Assembly (NCBI GenBank): GCA_020635255.1
Contig: JACKAC010000001.1
Span: 248,001-312,000, forward strand
Length of the DNA: 64,000 nt
Direction: 5' to 3'
Origin: Ignavibacteriales bacterium
Lineage (GTDB): Bacteria > Bacteroidota > Ignavibacteria > Tepidaquicellales > Tepidaquicellaceae
Positions 16,788 to 25,817 of this stretch are shown here, in pieces. The notes beneath the pieces were generated by a model, which was given only the letters and a program-made list of their open reading frames with translations, was not told the origin of the DNA and did no database searches. The first letter of the stretch is position 1, and the number at the start of each line of letters is the position of its first letter. A program made the position numbers and the translations under genes.

Positions 16788-18587
16788 TTAGTTACTGTTT
16801 TTTAAAAACTCCAGAGCTTTTTCCATTTGCTCATCACGCTTTTCGCTCACGCCCTTGATCGTTTTACGGACTTCTATGTCGGGAACTACTCCTATTCCGT
16901 GAAATCTCGAATCATTGTGATTTAGGACTTTCATTCCTGTAAAAGATATTTGATATCCACCCGGAAGTAAAAACCGATTTACATTTCCGTTAGTCCCGGC
17001 TGTGCGCTCTCCTATGATCGTCCCAAGATGGTAATTCTTTACTATTGCCATAAAGGATTCACCGTAGCTTATAGCCCGGGCATTTGTCAAAAAAACAACT
17101 TCTCCGTTAATTCGGGGCTCTAACTGAGAGAGGTCCCACACTCCGGATTCTCTGAAATCTACATTTTTAAAATCAGGTTCTGTTATTCTTGGAATTAACC
17201 ACCTTGAAGAATGAATATTAGTATCGTATAAATGCTGAAATAAAATATACATCTTGTCTTGTGGCCGGCCGCGTACATCAAATATAATACCCTTTGCATT
17301 GGCAAGAGTGTCGAGCTTTTTTTCGAGAACTTCCCATTTGATCTTCGTTAGATTAACATAGTAAATCCCCGAATCGATCTGAAAAAAATCCTGGTAGTAA
17401 GGAAAATTTATAATAGGAAATAAGCCCTCTGTCCGTCTAAATGTTTTTGTGATCTCCTTTCCGTCCGGTTTGCGAACTTTTAATGTGATATTGCTTTCGT
17501 ATTCACCTCTCAGCAGCTCCATTTCAATGGAGGATACTTTTTTTGAGCCATCTGTGGAAGCAGACACTTTCTCTTCGATTTCTTTTATTAGTTCCGAAAC
17601 ATCTCTGCCGTCAATTTCCGTTATAACGTCGCCTTCTGTAATATCTTTGTCATCATCATTAGATTTGACAACCACCGGGGAATTCTCTATCCATTCGATC
17701 TTCAAAGGTGGTCTGCTTCGGTCCTTTGATATATCATCATGTGAAACGAATCCATGACCATCTCTTAATGCTGAGACAATATGTTGTAGCGTGACAAAAT
17801 GATCTTTTTTCGATTCGTTGTTATATGCTTCTTTCAATGCTTTCTTCAAAATGTTTCCCCAGTATTCATCACGGGTGGTTTGACCGGATGCAATTTCGTC
17901 GATCACGTCGAAATAGGGAAAGAAATGCTCAAAGATGTTCCATGTAATAATTACATTCGCTATAAAATATGCCTTATCGTCGATTACAAAATTGTTTTTT
18001 GATTCTTCGAAAAGCATCCTTTGAAATTCAGTTACTTTAGTTTCATTGCCTGTAGGAAAAGTCTTCCCATTTGAATAAAGTACGGAGGGGAATTTTGCTT
18101 TTATTCCATTCCCCAGATCCTTCTCGATAATTTTGATATCTTTTATATCGGCTGTATCTGAATTTGTAATGTAGCTATTATAGACATTCTCAACTTTATC
18201 CCGGTTTGTTTCAGTTCCGTGACCATCATGAATCCACATTACCAAACTATATCCTGTCGTATCTTTGGGGGTATACCTGTCTACCGGATATTCATCGTCC
18301 GCATCCCCGGAATAAATCAAAAGTGAGGGGGCTATAGGGCTGAAAAGTTCATTAAGAGTAGATATAACCTCCTTCCTTGAACCGGCTTCGAGTATCTTCC
18401 GGGTTCCATATTGGGCAAATGCATCCCAGCTAACACCTTTCGATTCGGATGAGGGGTGAAAATATTTGATATAACCGTAAAGCTTTGTGAATGCAATTAA
18501 GTCATTCAGCTTTTCTTCTGAAAGTTGATTTTCGTTCATATTGCACGATGTTGTAAAAATTATTATTAGAATAAAGAATTTCCGCAT
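16788..18587 (-). CDS. S41 family peptidase (C-terminal processing protease-like) lipoprotein, 599 aa
   Basis: The N-terminus MRKFFILIIIFTTSC is a short lipoprotein signal with the cysteine at 15, so the enzyme is probably anchored in the envelope. Residues about 290-370 look like a PDZ domain (DDKDITEGDVITEIDGRDVS). The peptidase core follows, with KGIIFDVRGRP and the nucleophile region TNARAISYGESFM, where the Ser sits before the conserved Glu, then GERTAGTNGN and the C-terminal HGIGVVPDIEV typical of tricorn/CTP-type S41 enzymes. The first 250 residues are an additional domain seen in bacterial S41 relatives of unknown substrate. Divergent from the VOC gene. Confidence 0.9.
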   Translation of the reverse strand: MRKFFILIIIFTTSCNMNENQLSEEKLNDLIAFTKLYGYIKYFHPSSESKGVSWDAFAQYGTRKILEAGSRKEVISTLNELFSPIAPSLLIYSGDADDEYPVDRYTPKDTTGYSLVMWIHDGHGTETNRDKVENVYNSYITNSDTADIKDIKIIEKDLGNGIKAKFPSVLYSNGKTFPTGNETKVTEFQRMLFEESKNNFVIDDKAYFIANVIITWNIFEHFFPYFDVIDEIASGQTTRDEYWGNILKKALKEAYNNESKKDHFVTLQHIVSALRDGHGFVSHDDISKDRSRPPLKIEWIENSPVVVKSNDDDKDITEGDVITEIDGRDVSELIKEIEEKVSASTDGSKKVSSIEMELLRGEYESNITLKVRKPDGKEITKTFRRTEGLFPIINFPYYQDFFQIDSGIYYVNLTKIKWEVLEKKLDTLANAKGIIFDVRGRPQDKMYILFQHLYDTNIHSSRWLIPRITEPDFKNVDFRESGVWDLSQLEPRINGEVVFLTNARAISYGESFMAIVKNYHLGTIIGERTAGTNGNVNRFLLPGGYQISFTGMKVLNHNDSRFHGIGVVPDIEVRKTIKGVSEKRDEQMEKALEFLKNSN

Positions 18588-18719
18588 GTTTGAGGTAGTT
18601 TGTGTAGATATAATTTAATCATTTAAATTATATTTTCAAATATAAACTAGTACAAAAGTCCAATTACAGTTTAATAGCAAAATGAATGATGTATATTTAT
18701 AAAACCAAATAATGAAACT

Positions 18720-19109
18720 ATGGTAAAATTACAAACGCTGGACCATGTAGCGATAATCGCGAAAGATCCCGCCGTGTCGCTGAAATGGTATATGGATGTG
18801 CTTGGGCTGGATCATGTATTCAAAAGCCAGTGGGATGGCGTGCCGATTTTTGCAGTCACACTCGAAAATAATACAGGCATCGCGATATTTCCATCAAAAA
18901 CAGACGATCCGAAAGGTAAGCCGGAAGGTGACTACCTGGTTGTGGATCATTTCGCATTCAGGGTGAGCGGTGAGGATTTCGTTAAAGCGCAGGAAGAGCT
19001 CAAAGCTAAAGGCGTGGGAATCAGGGTTGCTGACCACGGTGTCGCAAAGTCAATATACCTGCACGATCCGGACGGACATGAAGTGGAATTGACCACTTAC
19101 GAGGTGTGA
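18720..19109 (+). CDS. VOC family (glyoxalase/dioxygenase fold) protein, 129 aa
   Basis: Two beta-alpha-beta-beta-beta modules typical of the vicinal oxygen chelate fold: LDHVAIIAKDPAVSLKWYMDVLGL in the first half and VDHFAFRVSGEDF ... IYLHDPDGHEVELT in the second. The metal-ligand positions His8, His in VDHFAF and Glu in HEVELT are all present, so a metal-dependent lyase, dioxygenase or resistance activity is possible. No substrate can be assigned. It stands alone with asnS 76 bp downstream on the same strand. Confidence 0.9.
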   Translation: MVKLQTLDHVAIIAKDPAVSLKWYMDVLGLDHVFKSQWDGVPIFAVTLENNTGIAIFPSKTDDPKGKPEGDYLVVDHFAFRVSGEDFVKAQEELKAKGVGIRVADHGVAKSIYLHDPDGHEVELTTYEV

Positions 19110-19123
19110 TAGGCACTATTTGA

Positions 19124-19138
19124 CTCATTTAAAATGAG
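19124..19138. promoter_or_regulatory. dyad upstream of asnS
   Basis: CTCATTT-A-AAATGAG, a perfect 7-bp inverted repeat, lies 47 bp before the asnS start. It could be an operator or a weak hairpin ending the VOC transcript; there is no U-run after it. Confidence 0.3.
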
Positions 19139-19185
19139 CTCTGAAATGGCTATCTTTATGCTTTTACAAATTATGTAATTAATTA

Positions 19186-20523
19186 ATGCAGAAAATACGA
19201 ATTAAAGATATAAAGAATTACGTAGACCAGGAAGTGACCCTAAAAGGATGGCTCTACAATATGCGCTCATCCGGTAAGCTGATGTTTCCGCAGATACGCG
19301 ACGGCTCGGGTATTATACAGGGTGTTGTGGTTAAGAGTGAAGTACCGGAGGAAGTATGGGAAAAGTTCGGCACGCTGACACAGGAGTCCTCCATCATCGT
19401 TAAAGGAAAAGTTGTCGTCCACCATAAGAAAGAAGACACATACGAGATACAGGTATCCGACGTCGAGATTATTCAAATAGCAGAACCCTATCCTATTTCT
19501 CACAAAGAGCACGGTATAGAATTTCTCATGGACGAAAGGCACCTATGGCTCAGATCGAGAAGGCAGGTTGCCATACTGCGAGTAAGGAATGAGATTATTC
19601 ACGCCATTAGGGAATACATGTATGATAACGGCTTCGTGCTTTTCGATACACCGATATTCACTCCTAATGCATGCGAAGGGACGTCCACGCTCTTCTCGAC
19701 CAAATATTTCGATATGGGCGATGCATATCTTGCGCAGTCCGGACAGCTTTATGCTGAAGCCGGAGCGATGGCGCTCGGTAAGGTTTACACACTCGGACCT
19801 ACATTCCGCGCGGAAAACTCTATGACGAGAAGGCACATAACGGAATTCTGGATGATGGAGCCGGAGATGGCTTATTATGACTTAGAAGATGACATGGATC
19901 TGATTGAAGACTTCCTGGAATATGTGGTACAAAGAGTAATAAAGAACTGCGCGAAGGAACTAGAGGAGCTGGGCAGGGACGTTTCTAAATTAGAGAAAGT
20001 GAAGAAACCTTTCCCGAGAATTACATATGACGAAGCGATAGAGATATTAAGAAAGAGGGACATACCTCTTATAAGAAAGACAGATAAAGGCGAAGAAGAG
20101 ATAAGACCATTCCCTTGGGGTGAAGATTTTGGCGCACCTCATGAGGAAGCGATCGTTGAAGAGTATGACAAGCCTGTTATGGTTCATCGCTGGCCCGCGG
20201 AAGCAAAGGCATTTTATATGAAGCGTGATCCGGAAAATCCAAAGCTTGTACTCGGTGTGGACGTGTTAGCGCCGGAAGGTTTCGGTGAGATCATCGGAGG
20301 CTCACAGCGTGAAGAAGATATTAATGTTTTACAGGAGAGAATAAAAGAGCACGAGCTTCCAATGGAAGCGTTTGAGTGGTATCTGGACCTCAGGAGGTTC
20401 GGAAGCGTGCCTCACTCCGGTTTCGGGCTCGGTATCGAGAGAATGGTCTCATGGATCTGCAACCTGGAACACATACGGGAAGCGATACCTTTCGCGAGAA
20501 GACCGAACAGGATAACACCGTAA
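19186..20523 (+). CDS. asnS: asparaginyl-tRNA synthetase
   Basis: 445-aa class IIb synthetase charging tRNA-Asn. The N-terminal OB fold (residues about 15-105, VTLKGWLYNMRSSGKLMFPQ IRDGSG region) binds the anticodon. The catalytic domain shows motif 2 (FRAENSMTRRHITEFWMMEPE) and motif 3 (GFGLGIERMVSWI), and GGSQREEDI before motif 3. The HLTEFW-type motif with Met-Met-Glu-Pro-Glu favours AsnRS over AspRS, and the length fits the shorter archaeal-like AsnRS group. Followed 15 bp later by the NYN protein gene, so the pair probably forms an operon. Confidence 0.93.
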   Translation: MQKIRIKDIKNYVDQEVTLKGWLYNMRSSGKLMFPQIRDGSGIIQGVVVKSEVPEEVWEKFGTLTQESSIIVKGKVVVHHKKEDTYEIQVSDVEIIQIAEPYPISHKEHGIEFLMDERHLWLRSRRQVAILRVRNEIIHAIREYMYDNGFVLFDTPIFTPNACEGTSTLFSTKYFDMGDAYLAQSGQLYAEAGAMALGKVYTLGPTFRAENSMTRRHITEFWMMEPEMAYYDLEDDMDLIEDFLEYVVQRVIKNCAKELEELGRDVSKLEKVKKPFPRITYDEAIEILRKRDIPLIRKTDKGEEEIRPFPWGEDFGAPHEEAIVEEYDKPVMVHRWPAEAKAFYMKRDPENPKLVLGVDVLAPEGFGEIIGGSQREEDINVLQERIKEHELPMEAFEWYLDLRRFGSVPHSGFGLGIERMVSWICNLEHIREAIPFARRPNRITP

Positions 20524-20538
20524 TTTGTTATAATTATT

Positions 20539-20976
20539 ATGGAAAAGATAATAATAGACGGAAATAATCTAATGCACAAGATTCCTCACATCAAGGATTC
20601 GAGGGAGGCTGTGGTCGAAGCGGTGAGATCCCGTGTAAATAAAAATGTGATATTCGTCTTCGACGGGCATGGCGAGGATACTATCAACGTAAGATATTCG
20701 GGAAACAAGAGTGCCGATGACATAATAAGACAATACATTGAACTGAACGAAGGCAATACCGATCTGACCATTGTGAGCTCGGACAATGCGATCGCCGGGC
20801 TGGGAAAAGCCTGCGCTTGTAACGTGATTAAGTCCGAAGATTTCTGGAATTCCATCAGCGCAAATGACGGTGTAACTCGTGATAAGAACGTCAATCAATT
20901 GTACCATTACGATGATGAAAAGCCGGGCGGTATGAGCAGGAAAGACATGAAAGAGTTCAAAAAATACTTCACATAA
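20539..20976 (+). CDS. NYN/YacP-like PIN-fold nuclease domain protein, 145 aa
   Basis: Starts with IIIDGNNLMHKIP, the characteristic first acidic motif of NYN (YacP) domains, followed by VIFVFDGHGEDT, SADDIIRQYIE and LTIVSSDNAIAG, which supply the other acidic residues of the metal site. Relatives are RNases or RNA-associated proteins, so an RNA-processing role is likely, but the target is unknown. A flexible lysine-rich tail ends the protein. It lies between asnS and the TauE/SafE exporter gene; its stop codon abuts the next start (TAA-TTG). Confidence 0.88.
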   Translation: MEKIIIDGNNLMHKIPHIKDSREAVVEAVRSRVNKNVIFVFDGHGEDTINVRYSGNKSADDIIRQYIELNEGNTDLTIVSSDNAIAGLGKACACNVIKSEDFWNSISANDGVTRDKNVNQLYHYDDEKPGGMSRKDMKEFKKYFT

Positions 20977-21786
20977 TTGCTCGAAGTTGTTGGATATATC
21001 TGCGCGATTGCAGTAGGATTAATACTGGGTTTGCTCGGCGCGGGAGGCGCGATACTCACTGTCCCGATACTCGTTTACATATTTGGGGTTAATCCCGTTA
21101 CCGCAACTGGCTATTCGCTTTTTATTGTCGGCTCGACGACTTTCATAGGTTCTTTATCATATTTTAAAAAGGGGCTCGTAAATTTAAAGACCTCGATCGT
21201 TTTCGCAGTTCCTTCGCTTATCTCGATGTTCATCACACGCAAATTTATTATTCCTTCAGTACCTGATACATTACTAAGTATTAACGGCTTCGACCTCACA
21301 AAAGACCTGGCTGTGATGATAATTTTTGCGGTGTTTATGCTGGGGTCATCATATTCTATGATACGCGGAGGTGTTAAAGAAGAACATACACGCGAGGTGG
21401 TTCACAAAAAAGATCTTATTCTAATAGCCTTCTATGGATTTGGGATAGGATTTGTGACCGGGATTGTCGGAGCGGGTGGAGGATTTCTTATCGTACCGGC
21501 TCTGGTGCTTCTTGCGAAGATCCCCGTAAAATCAGCCATCGGCACGTCGCTTCTGATAATTACTATTAATTCTCTTTCCGGTTTTGCCGGCGACCTGCTG
21601 GGGCATTATGACGTGGAGTGGGGTTTCCTGCTGACTTTCCTTGCTTTTGCCATAGGAGGAATATTGATAGGAAGTTACCTGTCTCACAAAATATCGGCGG
21701 CAAGGTTAAAGACCTCGTTCGGCTGGTTCGTTCTGGCAATGGGGTCATATATATTAATTAGAGAAATTATAGCAACATTAAATTAA
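20977..21786 (+). CDS. TauE/SafE family sulfite/organosulfonate exporter
   Basis: 269-aa inner-membrane protein of about eight helices in two homologous halves: AVGLILGLLGAGGAILTVPIL in the first and GFGIGFVTGIVGAGGGFLIVPAL in the second, both matching the TauE/SafE signature. It should export sulfite or a related sulfur anion. A stop directly precedes the frame, so translation must begin at TTG 20977 or beyond; TTG gives the right N-terminus. Eight base pairs later comes a rhodanese gene and then a persulfide-dioxygenase-like gene, which suggests the export of sulfite formed by persulfide oxidation. Confidence 0.92.
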   Translation: MLEVVGYICAIAVGLILGLLGAGGAILTVPILVYIFGVNPVTATGYSLFIVGSTTFIGSLSYFKKGLVNLKTSIVFAVPSLISMFITRKFIIPSVPDTLLSINGFDLTKDLAVMIIFAVFMLGSSYSMIRGGVKEEHTREVVHKKDLILIAFYGFGIGFVTGIVGAGGGFLIVPALVLLAKIPVKSAIGTSLLIITINSLSGFAGDLLGHYDVEWGFLLTFLAFAIGGILIGSYLSHKISAARLKTSFGWFVLAMGSYILIREIIATLN

Positions 21787-21794
21787 ATTTATAC

Positions 21795-22115
21795 ATGAAA
21801 CACGAACACATTAAAATCGATGAATTCAAAACGAAAATGGATGAGGGCGGATACCAGGTACTGGACCTAAGAACTCCGGCGGAATTCGAAGCCGGTCATA
21901 TAGAAGGTTCTTATAACCTCGATTTCACGCATCCGGGTTTTCATGCACTGATAGAAGCTCTCGATAAAGATAAAAAGTACCTGCTTTATTGCCGTACGGG
22001 GAATAAGAGCGGGCAGACAATGGACATTATGAAGGAGAAGGGATTTGCCGAGTCATATAATATGCTCGGAGGAATAGTGGAATGGAATGACGAAGGTTAC
22101 GACGTGGTAAAGTAA
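21795..22115 (+). CDS. single-domain rhodanese (sulfurtransferase)
   Basis: 106-aa rhodanese fold: VLDLRTPAEFEAGHIEGSYN in the N-terminal half and the active-site loop LLYCRTGNKSG with Cys66, which would carry the persulfide, then MLGGIVEWNDEGYDVV at the end. No signal peptide, so cytoplasmic. It lies between the TauE/SafE exporter and the MBL-rhodanese fusion and probably passes sulfane sulfur within this pathway. Confidence 0.94.
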   Translation: MKHEHIKIDEFKTKMDEGGYQVLDLRTPAEFEAGHIEGSYNLDFTHPGFHALIEALDKDKKYLLYCRTGNKSGQTMDIMKEKGFAESYNMLGGIVEWNDEGYDVVK

Positions 22116-22133
22116 AATTTAAAATTTTATAAA

Positions 22134-23462
22134 ATGGAAATAAAACAATTTTATGACGAATGCCTGGCGCACGCATCCTATGCAATTCTAAGTGAAGGAG
22201 AGGTAGCGCTGGTTGATCCTGCAAGGGATCCAAAACCATATTATGATTTTGCGAAGGATAATAATGCTAAGATAACAGCCGTAATTGAGACTCACCCGCA
22301 CGCCGATTTTGTAAGTTCGCATCTGGAAATATCCAGGCATACGGGAGCGAAAGTATATACAAGTGATCTCTATGGACCAAAATATGATTATACGGCGTTC
22401 GATGACGGTGATGAGTTAAAGCTGGGTAACATCACTCTTCAATCCATTAATACTCCGGGGCATTCGCCTGATAGCATCAGTATCTTGATAAAAGATGAAG
22501 ACGGAAAAGACTATGCTCTTGCAACGGGAGATACCTTGTTTGTTGGTGATGTAGGCAGACCTGATCTGCGTGAGTCAGCCGGGGCGATCAGCAAGAAGAG
22601 AGAAGAGCTTGCTCGAATGATGTACAATACCATACATGAGAAACTTCTCAATATATCAGACGATGTGCTGGTTTATCCGGCGCACGGTGCCGGGTCACTT
22701 TGCGGTAAAGCGCTCAGCAGTGACAGGTACAGCACTATGGGTAGAGAAAAGAAAACTAATTACGCTCTTCAGCCGATGGGTGAAGATGAATTCATTGATG
22801 TACTGCTTGAGGGACAGCCTTTCATTCCGAAATATTTCGGTTATGATGTGGAGACTAACAGGCAGGGCGCTCCTGATTTCGAAGAGAGCGTTGTAAATGT
22901 TCCGCGTATCAAAACAAAGGATATAAAGCCCGGTATCTTAATTATAGACGCTAGGATGGCTGATGAATACAGGAACGGACATTTAGAGGGAGCCATCAAT
23001 ATTGCTCCGGGCAGGGCATTCGAGACGTGGCTGGGTTCGATAGTAGCACCTGATGAAAAATATTATCTTGTGGCTTTGGATGATGAATCTGTCGAAAAGA
23101 TGATCAGACGTACGGCAAAAATAGGTTACGAGTCAAAGATAGAGGGCGCGCTGGTAAATACGGGCACGGTTTCCTCTAACGCCGATACTATCGATTACGG
23201 TGATTTGAAACAAAATCCGCAAAACTACACTATCATTGATGTAAGGAATCCGGGCGAATTAGCCGACTTTACAATATTCGATAGCGCGGTAAATATTCCT
23301 CTGGCTGAATTGAGGGATAGAGTGAGCGAGATCGATACCGGTAAACCGGTTGTTGTTCATTGCGCCGGTGGGTCGAGAGGTTCGACGGGTGCAAGCATTA
23401 TAAGTGAGAAAACTGGCAAGCAGGCGTTTGATCTGGGCAATAAGATAAGGCTTTTTATATAG
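22134..23462 (+). CDS. persulfide dioxygenase-like MBL hydrolase fused to rhodanese domains, 442 aa
   Basis: N-terminal metallo-beta-lactamase domain (1-235) with ETHPHADFVSSH (His54, His56, Asp58), INTPGHSPDS and TGDTLFVGDVGRPD, the pattern of ETHE1/Blh-type persulfide dioxygenases, which use one iron to oxidise glutathione persulfide to sulfite. Two rhodanese domains follow. The first (about 255-345) has no active-site cysteine; the second ends in VVVHCAGGSRG with a Cys in place but finishes shortly after (DLGNKIRLFI) without the usual closing GG-W segment, so the last domain looks slightly short or diverged. The operon context with an exporter of sulfite-type anions fits this role. Confidence 0.9.
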   Translation: MEIKQFYDECLAHASYAILSEGEVALVDPARDPKPYYDFAKDNNAKITAVIETHPHADFVSSHLEISRHTGAKVYTSDLYGPKYDYTAFDDGDELKLGNITLQSINTPGHSPDSISILIKDEDGKDYALATGDTLFVGDVGRPDLRESAGAISKKREELARMMYNTIHEKLLNISDDVLVYPAHGAGSLCGKALSSDRYSTMGREKKTNYALQPMGEDEFIDVLLEGQPFIPKYFGYDVETNRQGAPDFEESVVNVPRIKTKDIKPGILIIDARMADEYRNGHLEGAINIAPGRAFETWLGSIVAPDEKYYLVALDDESVEKMIRRTAKIGYESKIEGALVNTGTVSSNADTIDYGDLKQNPQNYTIIDVRNPGELADFTIFDSAVNIPLAELRDRVSEIDTGKPVVVHCAGGSRGSTGASIISEKTGKQAFDLGNKIRLFI

Positions 23463-23505
23463 TGCTTTAATTGTTAATTTTTGGAATGTAATTTCATCTG
23501 TTACC

Positions 23506-24042
23506 ATGACAAATCCGCAGGAACTGCTTGAAAAGTACATTAAGAACGAGAACCTCAGGAAACACTGCTATGCAGTTGAAACCTGTATGAAGTTTTATGC
23601 GAATAAACTGGGTGAGGATGAGGATAAATGGGGGGCTGTTGGTCTGCTTCACGACCTCGACTGGGAAATGTATCCTGACACTCATCCTAATACCGCGGTG
23701 CCGATACTGGAGGAAGCCGGATTTGACAAAGAGTTCATCGATGCTGTACTGGGACATGCGTACCCAGAAAGAACGGATGTAGCAAGGGAAACCCCTATAG
23801 CTAAGTATTTATTCGCATGTGATGAAATAACAGGACTTGTGACTGCATATTCTTATATGAAACCCGGAGGCTTAAATGAAGTCCAAACAAAGGGCGTCAT
23901 TAAGAAAATGAAAGATAAGGGATTTGCCAGGAATATAGAGAGAGAAGGCTTGACCAAGGGAGCTGAAGATATTGGGCTTGAGATAAGGGAGCATATAGAT
24001 AATATTATCGAGGCGATGAGATCCGACGAAAGATTAAAATAA
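23506..24042 (+). CDS. HD-superfamily hydrolase (HDIG-type), 178 aa
   Basis: Compact helical HD domain: His20 in LRKHCYAVE, the His49-Asp50 pair in GLLHDLDWEMYPDTHP, then VLGHAYPER and LFACDEITGLVTA, giving the H...HD...D metal set of phosphohydrolases. This stand-alone group is common and its substrate, probably a nucleotide, is unknown. Four base pairs separate it from the ABC transporter ATPase gene, so it heads or joins that operon. Confidence 0.9.
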   Translation: MTNPQELLEKYIKNENLRKHCYAVETCMKFYANKLGEDEDKWGAVGLLHDLDWEMYPDTHPNTAVPILEEAGFDKEFIDAVLGHAYPERTDVARETPIAKYLFACDEITGLVTAYSYMKPGGLNEVQTKGVIKKMKDKGFARNIEREGLTKGAEDIGLEIREHIDNIIEAMRSDERLK

Positions 24043-24046
24043 AACT

Positions 24047-24982
24047 ATGTCCGTAATATCAACAAAAAATCTAAGAAAAGAATACAAAGGGAAGTCCTTC
24101 TCAAAGGCTAAGATCGTTGCTTTGAAAAATTTCTCCTTTGAGGTGAACCAGGGTGAGATCGTCGGACTGCTTGGACCGAATGGCGCCGGTAAAACCACAC
24201 TGATAAAGATACTTCTCGGAATAGTTTTCGCAACTGAAGGAGATGCTACGGTATTCGACAAACCTCTTTCAGATATTTCGTATAAAATGAAAGTGGGTTA
24301 CCTCCCGGAAAACCACAAATACCCGACTTATTTAAAAGGCGGACAGGTGATGGAGTATTTCGGAAGGCTCAGCGGATTGAATGATGCAACGATCAAGGCA
24401 AAGACAAAAGAACTGCTTACCTTATTTGGTATTGAAAAGTGGGAAAAGACAAGCATAAAGAAATATTCAAAGGGGATGCTTCAAAGGCTGGGACTTGCCC
24501 AGGCAATGGTAAATAATCCCGACCTGCTTTTCCTGGATGAACCCACCGACGGCGTGGATCCCATTGGCAGAAAACACATCCGCGACGTTCTGCTCCACCT
24601 AAAAGCACAGGGTAAAACGATTTTCCTTAATTCCCACTTGCTTAGCGAAGTGGAGCTCATATGCGATAGGGTTGCTATCCTTAATAAAGGTGAACTCCTG
24701 AGACAGGGAACCGTTGATGAGATCACAACAACAGGAAATAATTATAAATTTATCACATCGGATCTATCGGATGAACTCAGTAACAAGCTTCTAAGCGAAT
24801 ACAAAGTAACACTGCACGGCAAGACGGAATTTATTTATTCGACTGAATCCGTGGACGACCTTAATAAATTAATAGACTATCTGAGAGATCAGAAGATACT
24901 TCTGCATAATGTTTCGCTGGAGAAGAGTACGCTGGAAAGTATGTTCATAAACCTGGTCGGCGAAGACCAAAATCAAATTTAA
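24047..24982 (+). CDS. ABC transporter ATP-binding protein
   Basis: 311-aa ATPase of an ABC-2 type exporter. Walker A GPNGAGKTT (43-51), signature KYSKGMLQRLGLAQAM, Walker B DLLFLDEPTDGVDP and the switch LNSHLLSEVELICDR are all present. The C-terminal 80 residues after the ATPase (NNYKFITSDLSDELSN onward) are the accessory domain usual in CcmA-like exporters. It couples to the permease gene 5 bp downstream. Confidence 0.95.
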   Translation: MSVISTKNLRKEYKGKSFSKAKIVALKNFSFEVNQGEIVGLLGPNGAGKTTLIKILLGIVFATEGDATVFDKPLSDISYKMKVGYLPENHKYPTYLKGGQVMEYFGRLSGLNDATIKAKTKELLTLFGIEKWEKTSIKKYSKGMLQRLGLAQAMVNNPDLLFLDEPTDGVDPIGRKHIRDVLLHLKAQGKTIFLNSHLLSEVELICDRVAILNKGELLRQGTVDEITTTGNNYKFITSDLSDELSNKLLSEYKVTLHGKTEFIYSTESVDDLNKLIDYLRDQKILLHNVSLEKSTLESMFINLVGEDQNQI

Positions 24983-24987
24983 GCAAA

Positions 24988-25782
24988 ATGTTTGCGATCG
25001 TTAAAGGTACAATACACGAAGCTATAGCCAAGAAGATAATACTCGGATTTTTTGCGTTATCTACCTTGATAATATTCATTTTCCTGGTGCTTGTGAACAT
25101 TGAGTCCATCGATAGCGTTGTCGAGGTATCCAAGCAAACGGATATTAAAGCTGCGGTTATTGGATTTGAGAGCATTATTATGGGTGTATCGTATCTGTTT
25201 ATAATAACTATAAGCCTGATAGCAGTTTCGTCGATTATTCCATCGATGGTGGAAAAAGGTAACATTGACCTGCTTCTTTCAAAACCAATTGGCAGAACCA
25301 AAATAATCATCGGTAAATTCGTCGGCGGTGTCATACTGATCTTCCTGAACCTTGTTTATTTGATCGGTTGTGTCTGGCTGATATTATCACTCAAATCCGG
25401 CTTCTGGCACTTCCCGTTCCTTTATTCGATCATCTGGCTGACGGTATCTTTCGCTGTTATTTATTCGCTTGTGATATTACTGGGATTGACTACCCAGAGC
25501 ACGATAATATCCTCTATAGTGACTCTTTTCCTTGTACTTATCGTTTTGCCTATACTGGGTGCCAGAGCAGACATCGCGGACGTTCTTAAAAATGATTTTG
25601 TAAAATTCGTCCTCGACTTTTTCTATTACATATTACCTAAACCCGGCGGTATCAACATGATCTCCGCCGCGCAGATTACGGAACAGCCCATCGAAAGCTG
25701 GCTTCCGCTCTGGACTTCATTACTTTTTATGGTTACTATGCTCGCGCTTTCCATATATTATTTCAAGAAAAAAGATTATTAA
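24988..25782 (+). CDS. ABC-2 type transporter permease
   Basis: 264-aa membrane protein with six predicted helices: an N-terminal helix (KKIILGFFALSTLIIFIFLV), then segments near 60-80, 110-130, 140-165, 170-190 and 235-258. The cytoplasmic loop after helix 2 holds EKGNIDLLLSKPIGRTKII, the LLS-P-R coupling pattern of ABC-2/NosY-like permeases. It partners the ATPase just upstream. The lipoprotein gene 35 bp downstream may be part of the same unit; the substrate is unknown. Confidence 0.92.
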   Translation: MFAIVKGTIHEAIAKKIILGFFALSTLIIFIFLVLVNIESIDSVVEVSKQTDIKAAVIGFESIIMGVSYLFIITISLIAVSSIIPSMVEKGNIDLLLSKPIGRTKIIIGKFVGGVILIFLNLVYLIGCVWLILSLKSGFWHFPFLYSIIWLTVSFAVIYSLVILLGLTTQSTIISSIVTLFLVLIVLPILGARADIADVLKNDFVKFVLDFFYYILPKPGGINMISAAQITEQPIESWLPLWTSLLFMVTMLALSIYYFKKKDY

Positions 25783-25817
25783 TTCGGTTCGGTTCATAAA
25801 TCTATCAGCTTGATATT

